A DNA stretch of 64,000 bases from Desulfotignum sp032250905. GTDB lineage: Bacteria; Desulfobacterota; Desulfobacteria; Desulfobacterales; Desulfobacteraceae. Position numbers and translations under genes: made by a program. The stretch is taken from positions 1-64,000 of the forward strand of contig JAVVEQ010000007.1 of the NCBI GenBank assembly GCA_032250905.1, given 5' to 3'. Positions within the stretch are counted from its first letter, which is position 1, and each line of letters opens with the position of its first letter. Positions 1 through 9,226 of this stretch are shown here, one piece after another. The notes under the pieces are model-generated. The model was not told the origin of the DNA, made no database searches, and saw only the letters and a program-made list of their open reading frames with translations.

Positions 1-728
1 AACACCCCGTAGGTGACATCCGCCGATAAGGCCTGAAGTGCGTTTTTTTCATCCTGGTAGCCGGTAAAGGCCTGTGCTTCGTCTTCATTGGCGATCAGAA
101 TATCCACGTGGTCCTTGATCAGATCGTCCAGAATTTCCCGGCAGGCATTGACCACTTCAAAGCTGGCCAGATCCAGAGCGATCATGGAGCCGGCTTTTTT
201 GGCGGCATGTACCGCCGACATCATGAGTTCCGGATTGAACAGCAGGTATCCTTCGACCATGGTAATGGCCGTATCCGCAAACAGGGCAGGCGTGATCCCG
301 TGCGGTTCCATTTCCGTGGATGCTCCGAGATACGTGAACATGGACCGCTGGGCATCCGGCGTAATAACGGAAATCACGCTGCCGGTAGGAGATGGGGACA
401 GGCTATGTTCGGGCTCGACATTGGCGGAACGCAGGGCATCTTCAAACAGGTTGCCGAAGTTGTCATCTCCACGCCGGCCGATAAACCGGGCTGCACCGCC
501 CAGGCGGCCCACACCGATGATGGTGTTGCAGGCAGCCCCCCCTGGAACAATGGCCGGTGTTTTGTCGGTTTTGGCCAGAATCGCCTTGATATCTTCAGCG
601 TCCACCAGTGTCATGCCCCCCTTTTTTTTGTTCAGCCGCTTTAAAAAATCATCGGTTTCATTGATCAAAATGTCCACCAGTGCGGATCCGATCCCTGTTA
701 TGCGTTTTTTGTATGGCTGTTTTGTCAT
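1..728 (-). CDS. PfkB-family sugar/nucleoside kinase, probable adenosine kinase (3' end cut by window)
   Basis: The reading frame runs leftward from an ATG at 728 to the window edge, so the C-terminus with the usual catalytic Asp motif is not visible. The protein starts MTKQPYKKRITGIGSALVD and carries the ribokinase-family glycine signature VPGGAACNTI followed by GRLGGAARFIGRRGDDNFG, the N-terminal substrate/lid region of PfkB kinases. It is divergent from metK and ahcY. AhcY releases adenosine, so a kinase returning adenosine to AMP fits the context; that substrate is an inference from neighbourhood and family. A ribokinase-like sugar kinase remains possible. Confidence 0.8.
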   Translation of the reverse strand, partial: MTKQPYKKRITGIGSALVDILINETDDFLKRLNKKKGGMTLVDAEDIKAILAKTDKTPAIVPGGAACNTIIGVGRLGGAARFIGRRGDDNFGNLFEDALRSANVEPEHSLSPSPTGSVISVITPDAQRSMFTYLGASTEMEPHGITPALFADTAITMVEGYLLFNPELMMSAVHAAKKAGSMIALDLASFEVVNACREILDDLIKDHVDILIANEDEAQAFTGYQDEKNALQALSADVTYGV

Positions 729-812
729 AGTATATCTCTCCTCAGGTTTTTTCTAAAATTTCGAAGGTTTAACCAAGCATAAAAAATTGCGGGAAAAAAT
801 TCAAGCAGTTTT

Positions 813-838
813 TATGTTCTTAGCAAAATATGAACATA
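813..838. promoter_or_regulatory. Inverted repeat, possible operator between adenosine-kinase-like gene and metK
   Basis: TATGTTC at 813-819 and GAACATA at 832-838 form a perfect 7-bp inverted repeat with a 12-bp AT-rich spacer. It lies in the 240-bp divergent intergenic region, about 25 bp upstream of the metK -35 box. The symmetry and position suit a dimeric regulator, but no regulator is identified. A chance palindrome in AT-rich DNA is possible. Confidence 0.4.
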
Positions 839-862
839 TATTGATATATTTCTGGATAACTA

Positions 863-891
863 TTGACAAATGAATTCCAGTACGCTATAAA
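863..891 (+). promoter_or_regulatory. Sigma-70-type promoter of metK
   Basis: TTGACA at 863-868 and TATAAA at 886-891 are separated by 17 bp, close to the sigma-70 consensus. The boxes are about 78 bp upstream of the metK start. No SAM or SAH riboswitch consensus was recognised in the leader. Confidence 0.65.
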
Positions 892-968
892 TTTGGACAT
901 TACATGATAATCAGTGGATCAACACGTGACACAGTTTGTTCAAAAAAAATTTTAACAAGGAGCATGAC

Positions 969-2141
969 ATGTCAGAAAACAACTCATATCTGTTTACATC
1001 CGAATCCGTTACAGAAGGGCACCCTGATAAAGTGGCCGATGCCATATCCGATGGTATTCTGGATGCCATTATGGCGGAAGACAAGCACTGCCGGGTGGCC
1101 TGTGAAACCCTGGTCACCACCGGCCTGGCCATGGTGGCCGGCGAAATCACCACAGACTGCTACGTGGATATTCCGGAAGTGGTTCGAAGTACCATCCGGG
1201 AAATCGGGTACAACTCTTCCACCATGGGATTTGACTGGAAAACCTGCTCTGTTGTCACCAGTATCGATCAGCAGTCCGTGGATATCGCCCAGGGTGTGGA
1301 TGAAGGCGCGGGCCTGTATAAAGAACAGGGGGCCGGGGACCAGGGCATCATGTTCGGTTTTGCCACCAATGAGACGGAAGAACTCATGCCCATGCCTATT
1401 TTATATGCCCATAAACTGACCAAACGGCTGACCCAGGTCCGGAAAAACGGGGCACTGGATTTTTTGCGGCCCGACGGTAAATCCCAGGTCACCATTGAAT
1501 ATAAAAACGGCAAGCCCCAGCGGGTAGATGCCGTGGTGGTCTCCACCCAGCATAACAATGACGTCACCTATGAAGAATTGAAAGATGCCGTTATCAAGGA
1601 AGTGATCCGCAAAATTATCCCCAGGGAAATGATGGACGGGGATACCCGGTTTTTTGTCAATCCCACGGGCCGGTTCGTCATCGGCGGACCCATGGGGGAC
1701 TGCGGGCTGACCGGACGGAAAATTATCGTGGATACCTATGGGGGCCAGGGCAGCCATGGGGGCGGATGCTTTTCAGGAAAAGATCCCTCCAAGGTGGACC
1801 GGAGTGCCTCTTATATGGGACGGTATGTGGCCAAAAACCTTGTGGCATCCGGCGTTGCAGACAAATGCGAAATCCAGGTGGCCTATGCCATCGGTGTGGC
1901 GCAACCGGTTTCATTGATGGTGGATTTCATGGGCACTGGAAAAATACCTGAATCAAAAGCCGTGGACATTGTCAAAGAGGTGTTTGATTTGAGACCGGCT
2001 GCCATTATTCAAACCCTGGATCTGTTGCGTCCTATTTACCGGAAAACAGCCGCATACGGACATTTTGGCCGCAACGATCCAGATTTTTACTGGGAAAGAA
2101 CTGATAAGGCCGACCAGATCCGGGAACTGGCGGGACTTTAA
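969..2141 (+). CDS. metK: S-adenosylmethionine synthetase
   Basis: MetK makes S-adenosylmethionine from methionine and ATP in the cytoplasm. The 390-aa product has the family length and the signatures SVTEGHPDKVADAISD near the N-terminus, GAGDQGIMFGFA around residue 120, and GGCFSGKDPSKVDRSA with the P-loop-like GGGCFSGKD near residue 270. The ATG at 969 is chosen over upstream in-frame codons because AAGGAG sits at 957-962 and homologues begin just before SYLFTSESVTEGH. It is followed after 128 bp by ahcY, giving a methyl-cycle cluster with the divergent adenosine-kinase-like gene. Confidence 0.97.
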   Translation: MSENNSYLFTSESVTEGHPDKVADAISDGILDAIMAEDKHCRVACETLVTTGLAMVAGEITTDCYVDIPEVVRSTIREIGYNSSTMGFDWKTCSVVTSIDQQSVDIAQGVDEGAGLYKEQGAGDQGIMFGFATNETEELMPMPILYAHKLTKRLTQVRKNGALDFLRPDGKSQVTIEYKNGKPQRVDAVVVSTQHNNDVTYEELKDAVIKEVIRKIIPREMMDGDTRFFVNPTGRFVIGGPMGDCGLTGRKIIVDTYGGQGSHGGGCFSGKDPSKVDRSASYMGRYVAKNLVASGVADKCEIQVAYAIGVAQPVSLMVDFMGTGKIPESKAVDIVKEVFDLRPAAIIQTLDLLRPIYRKTAAYGHFGRNDPDFYWERTDKADQIRELAGL

Positions 2142-2269
2142 TTTTAACATCGGCGCATGGGCTGTTTTGGAATCCTGTAAAAACCGGATCCCGGCACCTT
2201 TTTTTCCAACGCGCGGCAAAGTATCCCCGGACAATCGAAATACACAAAGAACAAGGAGTTTAATAAAAT

Positions 2270-3715
2270 ATGTTACAGCAAGCCAAATCCCCCTCTTATA
2301 TCGATCTTGATCTTTCTTTAAAATACAAGGTCAAAGATATCAATCTGGCTGAAGAAGGTATCCTGGACATGCAATTGTCTGAAAAAGAGATGCCGGGCCT
2401 GATGGCCATCCGTGAAAAATACGGCCCTCAAAAACCGTTCAAGGGTCTGAAAATCATGGGCAGCCTTCACATGACCATCCAGACCGCCATGCTCATCGAC
2501 ACCCTGTATGAACTCGGGGCTGATATCCGGTGGGCATCCTGCAATATTTTTTCTACCCAGGACCATGCCGCCGCCGCCATTGCCAAAAAAGGAACGGCCG
2601 CTGTTTTCGCCTGGAAAGGTGAAACCCTGGAAGAGTTCTGGTGGTGCACGGAACAGGCACTGCTCTGGCCTGATGGTTCCGGTCCGGACCTGATTGTGGA
2701 TGACGGTGGAGATGCCACCTTGTTTGTTCATCAGGGCGCCAAAGTGGAAAAAGACCCCTCCCTGCTTGAACAGCCTACCAACAGCCATGATGAACGCTGC
2801 CTTATGGACCGGTTGAGAGCATCCCATGCCCGGGATCCGGAAAAATGGTCCAGGATCGCTGAATCGATCCGCGGGGTGTCTGAGGAGACCACCACCGGTG
2901 TTCATCGTCTTTACCATCTGGCTGCTAAAAATGAATTGTTGTTTCCGGCCATCAATGTCAACGATTCAGTGACCAAATCCAAATTCGACAACCTTTACGG
3001 GTGCAGGGAATCACTGGCAGACGGAATCAAGCGGGCGACGGATGTGATGCTGGCCGGTAAAACCGTGGTGATTGCCGGCTACGGCGACGTGGGCAAAGGG
3101 TGTGCCGCTTCCATGAGAGGATACGGTGCCATCGTTCTGATCACGGAAATCGATCCGATCTGCGCGCTTCAGGCTGCCATGGAAGGGTTTGAAGTGGTGA
3201 CCATGGAACAAGCCGCCCCCCGGGGGGATGTGTTTGTCACCGCCACGGGCAACTATCATGTGATCCGAGGTGAACATATCGCCCAGATGAAGGACGAGGC
3301 CATTGTCTGCAATATCGGTCATTTTGACAATGAAATTGAAATGGCATATCTGACGGATAATCCCAGCGCTGAACGCATCAAAATCAAGCCCCAGGTGGAT
3401 AAATGGGTTCTTGAATCCGGCCGTTCCGTGATCGTCCTGGCTGAAGGGCGGCTGGTGAACCTGGGATGCGCCACCGGGCACCCCAGTTTTGTCATGAGCA
3501 ACAGTTTTTCCAACCAGACCATGGCCCAGATCAAGCTGGCTTCGGAGAAACTGGAGAAAAAAGTCTACACATTGCCCAAGGAAATGGATGAAGAGGTGGC
3601 CCGGCTGCATTTGAAAAATCTGTCCGTGAAATTGACGCAGTTGACTCAGAAACAGGCGGATTATCTGGGAATCCCCATCAATGGGCCTTTCAAATCCGAT
3701 CATTACCGGTACTGA
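2270..3715 (+). CDS. ahcY: S-adenosylhomocysteine hydrolase
   Basis: Adenosylhomocysteinase splits S-adenosylhomocysteine, the product inhibitor of SAM-dependent methylation, into adenosine and homocysteine with bound NAD. The 481-aa product contains the substrate region NIFSTQDHAAAAIA, the NAD-binding loop VVIAGYGDVGKGCAASMRGYG (residues about 265-285) and the C-terminal KSDHYRY that closes the neighbouring active site in the family. AAGGAG at 2253-2258 precedes the ATG. It is probably co-transcribed with metK and ends at a strong terminator. Confidence 0.97.
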   Translation: MLQQAKSPSYIDLDLSLKYKVKDINLAEEGILDMQLSEKEMPGLMAIREKYGPQKPFKGLKIMGSLHMTIQTAMLIDTLYELGADIRWASCNIFSTQDHAAAAIAKKGTAAVFAWKGETLEEFWWCTEQALLWPDGSGPDLIVDDGGDATLFVHQGAKVEKDPSLLEQPTNSHDERCLMDRLRASHARDPEKWSRIAESIRGVSEETTTGVHRLYHLAAKNELLFPAINVNDSVTKSKFDNLYGCRESLADGIKRATDVMLAGKTVVIAGYGDVGKGCAASMRGYGAIVLITEIDPICALQAAMEGFEVVTMEQAAPRGDVFVTATGNYHVIRGEHIAQMKDEAIVCNIGHFDNEIEMAYLTDNPSAERIKIKPQVDKWVLESGRSVIVLAEGRLVNLGCATGHPSFVMSNSFSNQTMAQIKLASEKLEKKVYTLPKEMDEEVARLHLKNLSVKLTQLTQKQADYLGIPINGPFKSDHYRY

Positions 3716-3777
3716 TCCGGGAACCGGCAGGATGTCAGCTCATGAAGCCGGCCTCCTTATTTTATGACAGATAAACA

Positions 3778-3807
3778 CCCCGTCTGCCGGAAATTTCCGG
3801 CAGACGG
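3778..3807. terminator. Strong hairpin terminator after ahcY, likely bidirectional
   Basis: CCCGTCTGCCGG at 3778-3789 pairs perfectly with CCGGCAGACGGG at 3796-3807 around AAATTT. A T-rich run follows at about 3812. It sits between convergent ahcY and the minus-strand gene ending at 3818. Confidence 0.8.
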
Positions 3808-3817
3808 GTCTGCTTTT

Positions 3818-4237
3818 TCAGGATCCTTTTTTCTTTTCCCAGAATTCACGGCTTTCTTTTAAAATATCATCGATATCATCATCCAGGGTATTATCGGAAT
3901 CCAGGTCAACCAGACCATTTTCCGGGGAGTCAGAAATACGGTTCGTATCCTCATTGAATGGTTCGTCAATAAATAAAGACGGAGATGCCGGGGGGGCAGG
4001 GATATAATTACCCTGCCGGTCAAACAGAAGGCTGCCGTTCAGTTTGAGATCAAAATCCAGACGAAAGGCGATCTGGTTGTCATGAACCACGATCTGTCCG
4101 CCTTTGGATTCAAACGGGATCTCTGCGATGCGCTCCATGAGAATGGTTTTAACCGTCTCCAGGTCCAGATGTTCCTGCACGGCAGCGATCAGTTTTTTTT
4201 CCCCGTTTTGAATGATCTGAGGGTCAGTGATTTTCAT
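3818..4237 (-). CDS. Hypothetical acidic protein
   Basis: This 139-aa protein is not recognised. It has no signal peptide or membrane segment. The first 90 residues look like a compact alpha/beta fold (MKITDPQIIQNGEKKL, then IAFRLDFDLKLNGSLLFD). The C-terminal 45 residues are strongly acidic and low in complexity (DLDSDNTLDDDIDDILKE) and end in a basic stretch. It is the last gene of the minus-strand run acyl-CoA dehydrogenase, phasin, UbiB-like kinase, and begins about 70 bp after the ubiB-like gene. Conservation of the frame and codon usage like its neighbours support a real gene; the function is unknown. Confidence 0.65.
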   Translation of the reverse strand: MKITDPQIIQNGEKKLIAAVQEHLDLETVKTILMERIAEIPFESKGGQIVVHDNQIAFRLDFDLKLNGSLLFDRQGNYIPAPPASPSLFIDEPFNEDTNRISDSPENGLVDLDSDNTLDDDIDDILKESREFWEKKKGS

Positions 4238-4306
4238 TGCAGATTTTCCTTAATGGCGTTAAGGGTGTGTTGCGTCTTAAATGGTCATGACGCATGTGAC
4301 CCATGG

Positions 4307-6007
4307 TTATAAACGTCCTTTTTGGATGATCGCGATCAGCAGCCAGATACCCATGATCCCGGCTGCCAGAAATCCGGCGATGCCAATTACCGACACCCCG
4401 AAAAGCATGGGCGGCACATCGGAATTGATGACAATGGCGGATCCCAGAATCAGGGCGGCGATAATAATGGAAAATGAGATCCGGTTGCTGGTCTGGTCCT
4501 GATGGACGATCATTTTGTCCAGCCCTTGAATCTCAATGGTGAGTTTCATTTTTCCCTGGCGGGCCAGACGCAGAATTTCCAGGGTGTCTGTCGGTAGCTG
4601 CTGAATCAGTTTGTAGGATTCTCTGGCAATTTCCATCAGGTCCCGGGCAATTTTTGACGGTGAAAACTTCAAATATTTGGCAGTGGCCACGTAGGGGACT
4701 GCATGTCCCAGCATATTGAAATCCGGGTCCAGTTTTCTGGCCACATTTTCAACGGAGATAAATGCTTTCATCATTAAAAACAGATCCGGTGGAATCCGCA
4801 GGCCATGGATCGTGCAAAGCCCGACCAGCTGGTTGACCATTCGACTGGTTTTGATTTCCTTTAACGTCCGGGTCAGGTGAACCGAGATAAACAACCCCAC
4901 CTCTTTTTCCAGTCGGATCATATCGGGTTGTGTTTCATAGTCGCACAGCTCACATAACAGCCGGGCGGCCAGTCTCGCATTGTTTGTGGCAACCGCATGA
5001 ATGATATCCACAAACAGCTCCCGGGTGCCCCGGTCCAGAAAACCGGTCATGCCGTAATCCACCGGGCAGATCCGGTTGTTTTCCAGAATGAAAATATTTC
5101 CCGGGTGAGGATCGGCATGGAAAAAACCATGCTCGAACACCTGTTTCATGATAAAATCCGCTCCACGCCGGGTAATGAGTTTGCGGTCCAGGCCGGCCCG
5201 GTCAATGGCATCAATGTTACTGGCCTTGATGCCGTTGACAAATTCCATGGTCAACACCCGTTCAGAGGATTCAGCGGTGTAGACTTTAGGGATATGGACC
5301 GTTTTGTCGTGGCGGAACTGGCTGCCCATCCGTTCCATGTTGGCAGCTTCGATGGTGTAATCCAGTTCCTTTTCCATGGTTTTGGCAAATTCCTCCACGA
5401 TTTTCACCGGCCGGTAAAACGCCACTTCCTCGATGTTTCTTTCCATGATACCGGCCAGATGATGGATGATCTCCAGGTCTGCCTCAATGATCTTTCGAAT
5501 GCCGGGCCGCTGGACCTTGACAGCCAGCCGGTCCTCACCCGTAACCGATGCCCGGTGCACCTGGCCGATGGAGGCACAGGCAAACGGCTGTTCGTCCATG
5601 AAATGGAACAGTTCATGCATCGGTTTGCCGAATTCCGTGGCAATGGTCTCTTTAACCTGATCAAATCCGAATGCGGGTATCTCATCCTGGAGTTTGGACA
5701 GTTCGACGATCAGGTCCATGGGGATTAAATCCGGCCGGGAAGACAGCACCTGACCCATTTTGACAAATGTGGGACCCAGTTCCTCCAGAGCCATTCGGAT
5801 CCGCTGATTCCGGGACAGTTTTTCCACCCGTTCGTGGGGTTTGTAAAATGGAATCAGCTTCAGGCCCGATTCAATGTACCGGTCAAAATTCAGGGCACCC
5901 AGTATGTTGTCAAATCCATACCTGAGGATGATGCCGATGATCTGCTGATACCGGATCAGGTGCCGGTAGCGCTTCCCGACTGTACCTATTTTTTTGATAC
6001 TGAGCAT
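4307..6007 (-). CDS. UbiB/ABC1-family atypical kinase (AarF-like)
   Basis: The 566-aa protein belongs to the ABC1/ADCK/UbiB kinase-like family, membrane-associated proteins that support quinone or lipid metabolism. Visible family marks are the KxGQ motif (FVKMGQVLSSRPDLIP, about residue 85), an Ala-rich loop (FACASIGQVHRA), the VAIF-type lysine (LAVKVQRPG), ADPHPGNIF and DYGMTG, followed by two C-terminal transmembrane helices (SIIIAALILGSAIVI and GFLAAGIMGIWLLIAI). It lies 13 bp after the phasin gene. Sulfate reducers use menaquinone, so the exact role is open; a kinase-like ATPase in isoprenoid or lipid homeostasis is inferred. Confidence 0.9.
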   Translation of the reverse strand: MLSIKKIGTVGKRYRHLIRYQQIIGIILRYGFDNILGALNFDRYIESGLKLIPFYKPHERVEKLSRNQRIRMALEELGPTFVKMGQVLSSRPDLIPMDLIVELSKLQDEIPAFGFDQVKETIATEFGKPMHELFHFMDEQPFACASIGQVHRASVTGEDRLAVKVQRPGIRKIIEADLEIIHHLAGIMERNIEEVAFYRPVKIVEEFAKTMEKELDYTIEAANMERMGSQFRHDKTVHIPKVYTAESSERVLTMEFVNGIKASNIDAIDRAGLDRKLITRRGADFIMKQVFEHGFFHADPHPGNIFILENNRICPVDYGMTGFLDRGTRELFVDIIHAVATNNARLAARLLCELCDYETQPDMIRLEKEVGLFISVHLTRTLKEIKTSRMVNQLVGLCTIHGLRIPPDLFLMMKAFISVENVARKLDPDFNMLGHAVPYVATAKYLKFSPSKIARDLMEIARESYKLIQQLPTDTLEILRLARQGKMKLTIEIQGLDKMIVHQDQTSNRISFSIIIAALILGSAIVINSDVPPMLFGVSVIGIAGFLAAGIMGIWLLIAIIQKGRL

Positions 6008-6020
6008 GGACGGTCAGATA

Positions 6021-6323
6021 TCAACCCTTGGACTCGATTTTTTTTACCAGATCATCAATTCGTTTATTTAATGCCGTTATGTCGGACCGGGTGGGCAGAT
6101 CCAGGCGCCGGAGAATTTTTTCCACAGTCTGTTCCATGCGCTGGTCCAGTTTCACTCTGGCATCTTCGTATCGATGCTGGCACTCTTCCAGAAAGTCTTT
6201 GGCTTCCGCCTGGCTCATCTGGGTGGATTTGGCCAGTTCTTCCGCCAGTTCCCTGATTTCAGTCTTGGAGCGCAGGGCCATGCCTACACCGGTGAGCAGA
6301 CTTTTCTTGACATATTCAAACAT
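6021..6323 (-). CDS. Phasin-like coiled-coil protein
   Basis: This 100-aa, charged, helical protein starts MFEYVKKSLLTGVGMALRSK and continues with TEIRELAEELAKSTQMSQAEAKDFLEE, then a coiled coil ending in TALNKRIDDLVKKIES. The pattern is that of the phasin/PHA-granule-associated (PhaF/PhaI-like) family, small proteins that coat polyhydroxyalkanoate granules or scaffold lipid surfaces. Its neighbours, an acyl-CoA dehydrogenase and a UbiB-like kinase, agree with a lipid-related role. No PHA synthase is seen in the window. Confidence 0.7.
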   Translation of the reverse strand: MFEYVKKSLLTGVGMALRSKTEIRELAEELAKSTQMSQAEAKDFLEECQHRYEDARVKLDQRMEQTVEKILRRLDLPTRSDITALNKRIDDLVKKIESKG

Positions 6324-6335
6324 GGTAACCTCCTG

Positions 6336-8183
6336 TTATTTGGATCCAAATGACAGATCCTGGATATGTTCCACGCAGGCATCCCCTTCCAGGATCGCAT
6401 CCATTTTACCAAACGTGGCGGGTAACAGCGTATGAATGAAAAACCGGGCGGTTTCGATCTGGCCGGCATAAAATGCCGCATCCTTGTTTTTCAGCGCTTT
6501 TTCTTCCAGCGCTTTTCTGTCCAGAGTGCCCGCTTTTTTGGCCACTTTAGGGGCGGAAATGCCTGCCCGCCACAGCAGCATCCAGGCAAAGGTGACATCC
6601 CCGGTCACTTCCAGAAACGGGTGGGCAAAGGCATAGGCATTCAATATCCGTTCCGACCGGGATCGGGCCCCGATCTCTTTTGCCAGGGATTCCAGGCGGG
6701 ATACGGCATGGAACACTTTGGTGCAAAGCTCCTGGACGCCTTCGGTGTCTTTGAAGCGGTTGATGGTCTCTTTCATACGGTCAATGAAATACTGAAACGC
6801 TTTTCCGCTGTTCATGGACAGTTTTCTGCCTAAAAGGTCCATGGCCTGGATGCCGTTGGTCCCCTCATAGATCATGAAAATCCTTGAATCCCGCATGAGC
6901 TGTTCCACCGGATATTCACGGACATACCCGTATCCGCCGTAAATCTGGACCCCGTGGGAGCAGACCTCCAAAGCCTTGTCAGTGACATATCCCTTGACAA
7001 TGGGGGTGAGTACCTCCACCAGGGCTGCGGTGTCGGCTTTAAGCAGTTCGTCGTCCGTTGTGTGGACCACGTCATTACACCAGGCATAGTAGTAATGCAG
7101 AGACCGCATGCCCTCGGTATAGGCCTTCATGTTGAGCAGTTGCCGTTTGACATCCGGGTGCTGGATGATGGGAACATTTTTGGCTTCCGGGTCCTTGCCC
7201 GCAGTCAGATGCCGTCCCTGGATCCGCGTCCGGGCATAATCCAGGGAATACATGTAAGAGGCCGATGCCACGGCAAACCCCTGAAGTCCCACAAACGCCC
7301 GGGCCTCGTTCATCATCTGGAACATGGCCGGCATGCCTTTGTTTTCCTCTCCCAGCAGCGTACCGATGCACGGTCCCTTATCTCCCAGGGACAAGGATGC
7401 CGTGGCATTGCCGTGAATGCCCATTTTCTTTTCAAGGCCGGTGCAGACCACATTGTTGAACTCACCCAGTGAACCGTCGTCATTTACCAGGAATTTTGGG
7501 ACCAGAAATAAAGAAATTCCTCTGGTCCCGGCCGGTGCCCCCGGGATCCTGGCCAGCACCGGGTGGATGATGTTATCACAAAGATCGTGTTCTCCGGCGG
7601 AGATGAAAATCTTCGCCCCTTTGATGGAATAGGTACCATCCGGATTTTTTTCAGCCGTGGTGGTCAAAGCCCCGACATCAGACCCGGCCTCGGGCTCGGT
7701 GAGCAGCATGGTGCCGCCCCATTCGCCTGCAAACATTTTTTTCAGGTACAGCCGTTTCTGGGTCTCGTCCCCGAACGCTTCCACCAGTTTGGCGGCCCCG
7801 TGGGTCATGCCGTAATAAAGCATGAAAGCGGAATTGGCTCCCACCATATATTCCAGGGCTGCCGTTCCCACGGTTCTGGGCATGCCCTGGCCCCCTGCTT
7901 CCGGATCATCACACATGGCAAGCCACTCGCCTTCGCAGAAAAGCCGCCAGGCCCGTTTGAAGGATTCGGGTACCGTGACTCTGCCGTTTTCCAGGGTGCA
8001 GCCCTGTTCATCTCCTTCCTTGAAAGTGGGCAGGATCTCCTTGATGGCCAGGTTCCTGGCTTCGGAAACAATCAGGTCAACGGTTTTTTTATTGAATTCG
8101 GCATAGGTTTCATGATCCACCTGTCCGATCTGTTCGAAAAGGACAAAATCAACATCTCTGCGGTCAGCGATCAGTTGTGCCAT
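6336..8183 (-). CDS. Acyl-CoA dehydrogenase
   Basis: An FAD flavoenzyme that oxidises acyl-CoA to enoyl-CoA and passes electrons to ETF. The 615-aa product is of the long subclass: middle-domain signature MLLTEPEAGSDVGAL, glycine-rich flavin region GLEKKMGIHGNATASL, and the C-terminal helical motif QIYGGYGYVREYPVEQLMRDSRI with IYEGTNGIQAMDL, followed by a family-typical extra C-terminal domain of about 130 residues. The ATG at 8183 is preferred over the TTG at 8192 because AAGGAG lies 9 nt upstream of it. First gene of the minus-strand operon, with a good promoter at 8246-8274. Confidence 0.93.
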   Translation of the reverse strand: MAQLIADRRDVDFVLFEQIGQVDHETYAEFNKKTVDLIVSEARNLAIKEILPTFKEGDEQGCTLENGRVTVPESFKRAWRLFCEGEWLAMCDDPEAGGQGMPRTVGTAALEYMVGANSAFMLYYGMTHGAAKLVEAFGDETQKRLYLKKMFAGEWGGTMLLTEPEAGSDVGALTTTAEKNPDGTYSIKGAKIFISAGEHDLCDNIIHPVLARIPGAPAGTRGISLFLVPKFLVNDDGSLGEFNNVVCTGLEKKMGIHGNATASLSLGDKGPCIGTLLGEENKGMPAMFQMMNEARAFVGLQGFAVASASYMYSLDYARTRIQGRHLTAGKDPEAKNVPIIQHPDVKRQLLNMKAYTEGMRSLHYYYAWCNDVVHTTDDELLKADTAALVEVLTPIVKGYVTDKALEVCSHGVQIYGGYGYVREYPVEQLMRDSRIFMIYEGTNGIQAMDLLGRKLSMNSGKAFQYFIDRMKETINRFKDTEGVQELCTKVFHAVSRLESLAKEIGARSRSERILNAYAFAHPFLEVTGDVTFAWMLLWRAGISAPKVAKKAGTLDRKALEEKALKNKDAAFYAGQIETARFFIHTLLPATFGKMDAILEGDACVEHIQDLSFGSK

Positions 8184-8245
8184 AGGATTCAACTCCTTTT
8201 TGTAAAGATTTTTTTAAAAAATCAAAAATACGCTTCCTGTCCCTT

Positions 8246-8274
8246 TCATTAGGCAAAAACAAAGGGGTTGTCAA
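8246..8274 (-). promoter_or_regulatory. Sigma-70-type promoter of the acyl-CoA dehydrogenase operon
   Basis: On the minus strand TTGACA (8274-8269) and TAATGA (8251-8246) are 17 bp apart, about 60 bp upstream of the ATG at 8183. Confidence 0.6.
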
Positions 8275-8386
8275 CGGGTGCGGGGAAAAAAAAGATTGAT
8301 TTATTGATGGATTCATACGAAGGTATAAAGGCATGCTAAAGCGGGTATGGAGACAGGGTGACTGGAGGGAATGACACAGGAGAGCC

Positions 8387-9226
8387 ATGATAGTTAGATG
8401 CTGGGGATCCAGGGGGGCGATAGCGGTCTCAGGCAGGCAGTATGTCACCTATGGCGGGGATACCACCTGCCTTCAGATCACTGCCCGAACCGGAGAAACG
8501 GTCATTGTCGATGCGGGAACCGGTATCCGGCGGCTGGGCAATTTTCTTCTTGAAAAAAAAATTTCCCGGTATTATCTGCTGCTTACCCACTGCCACTGGG
8601 ATCATCTTTTGGGGTTTTCTTTTTTCAGGCCCCTTCTTTACAGCAGGAATCAGCTCATTGTCCAGAATAGAACCTTTGGCAAAATGACGTCAAAAGACAT
8701 TTTAGAGCGGATGATGTCATCCCCTTTTTTTCCGATCCGTCTTTCAGAGCTGAAAGCGGACATCCAGTTCGATTCAGGGCTCAACGACTGTTTCAACATC
8801 GGTTCTTTGCAGATTGATACGATTCCCACCAGTCATTCTGCGGGCAGCCTTGGATACCGGTTCAGGGAAAACGGCTGCACGTTCGTGTTTCTGACGGACA
8901 ATGAACTGGGGTTTGACCACCCACAAAGCCGGGGGTTCGATGCCTACCGGCAGTTTTCCCGGAATGCAGACATCCTTTTTCACGATGCGGAATATACGGA
9001 AGAGGAGTATCTCCAGCGCAAAGGCTGGGGGCATTCCTCGATTCCCCAGGTACTGGAACTGGCATTGAAAGCCAATGTCGGACAGCTGGGTTTCATCCAT
9101 CTGAGTCAGGACCGTACGGATGCGGAAATGGATGTCATTGTCCAGGAAAGCAAACGGTTTTTCTCTTCCAGAAACAGCAATACCCGCTGCTACGGTGTGA
9201 CCTGCGATTTTGAAATTGCCCTCTGA
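8387..9226 (+). CDS. MBL-fold metallohydrolase (PhnP/PDE-like)
   Basis: The 279-aa protein has the metallo-beta-lactamase metal motif HCHWDH (LLTHCHWDHLLGFSF, about residue 65), an early GGDTTCLQI strand, VIVDAGTGIRRLG, a central TSHSAGSLGYR histidine, FLTDNELG and the late FHDAEYTEEEY metal ligand. This order matches the PDE/PhnP-like group that acts on phosphodiesters. CAGGAG lies 5 nt before the ATG. It overlaps the following transporter by 17 nt if that gene starts at 9210. The substrate is unknown. Confidence 0.85.
   Translation: MIVRCWGSRGAIAVSGRQYVTYGGDTTCLQITARTGETVIVDAGTGIRRLGNFLLEKKISRYYLLLTHCHWDHLLGFSFFRPLLYSRNQLIVQNRTFGKMTSKDILERMMSSPFFPIRLSELKADIQFDSGLNDCFNIGSLQIDTIPTSHSAGSLGYRFRENGCTFVFLTDNELGFDHPQSRGFDAYRQFSRNADILFHDAEYTEEEYLQRKGWGHSSIPQVLELALKANVGQLGFIHLSQDRTDAEMDVIVQESKRFFSSRNSNTRCYGVTCDFEIAL

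Noticed and set aside
729..968. SAM- or SAH-type riboswitch before metK or ahcY
   Set aside because: No conserved riboswitch core could be matched; only a promoter and an inverted repeat are visible.
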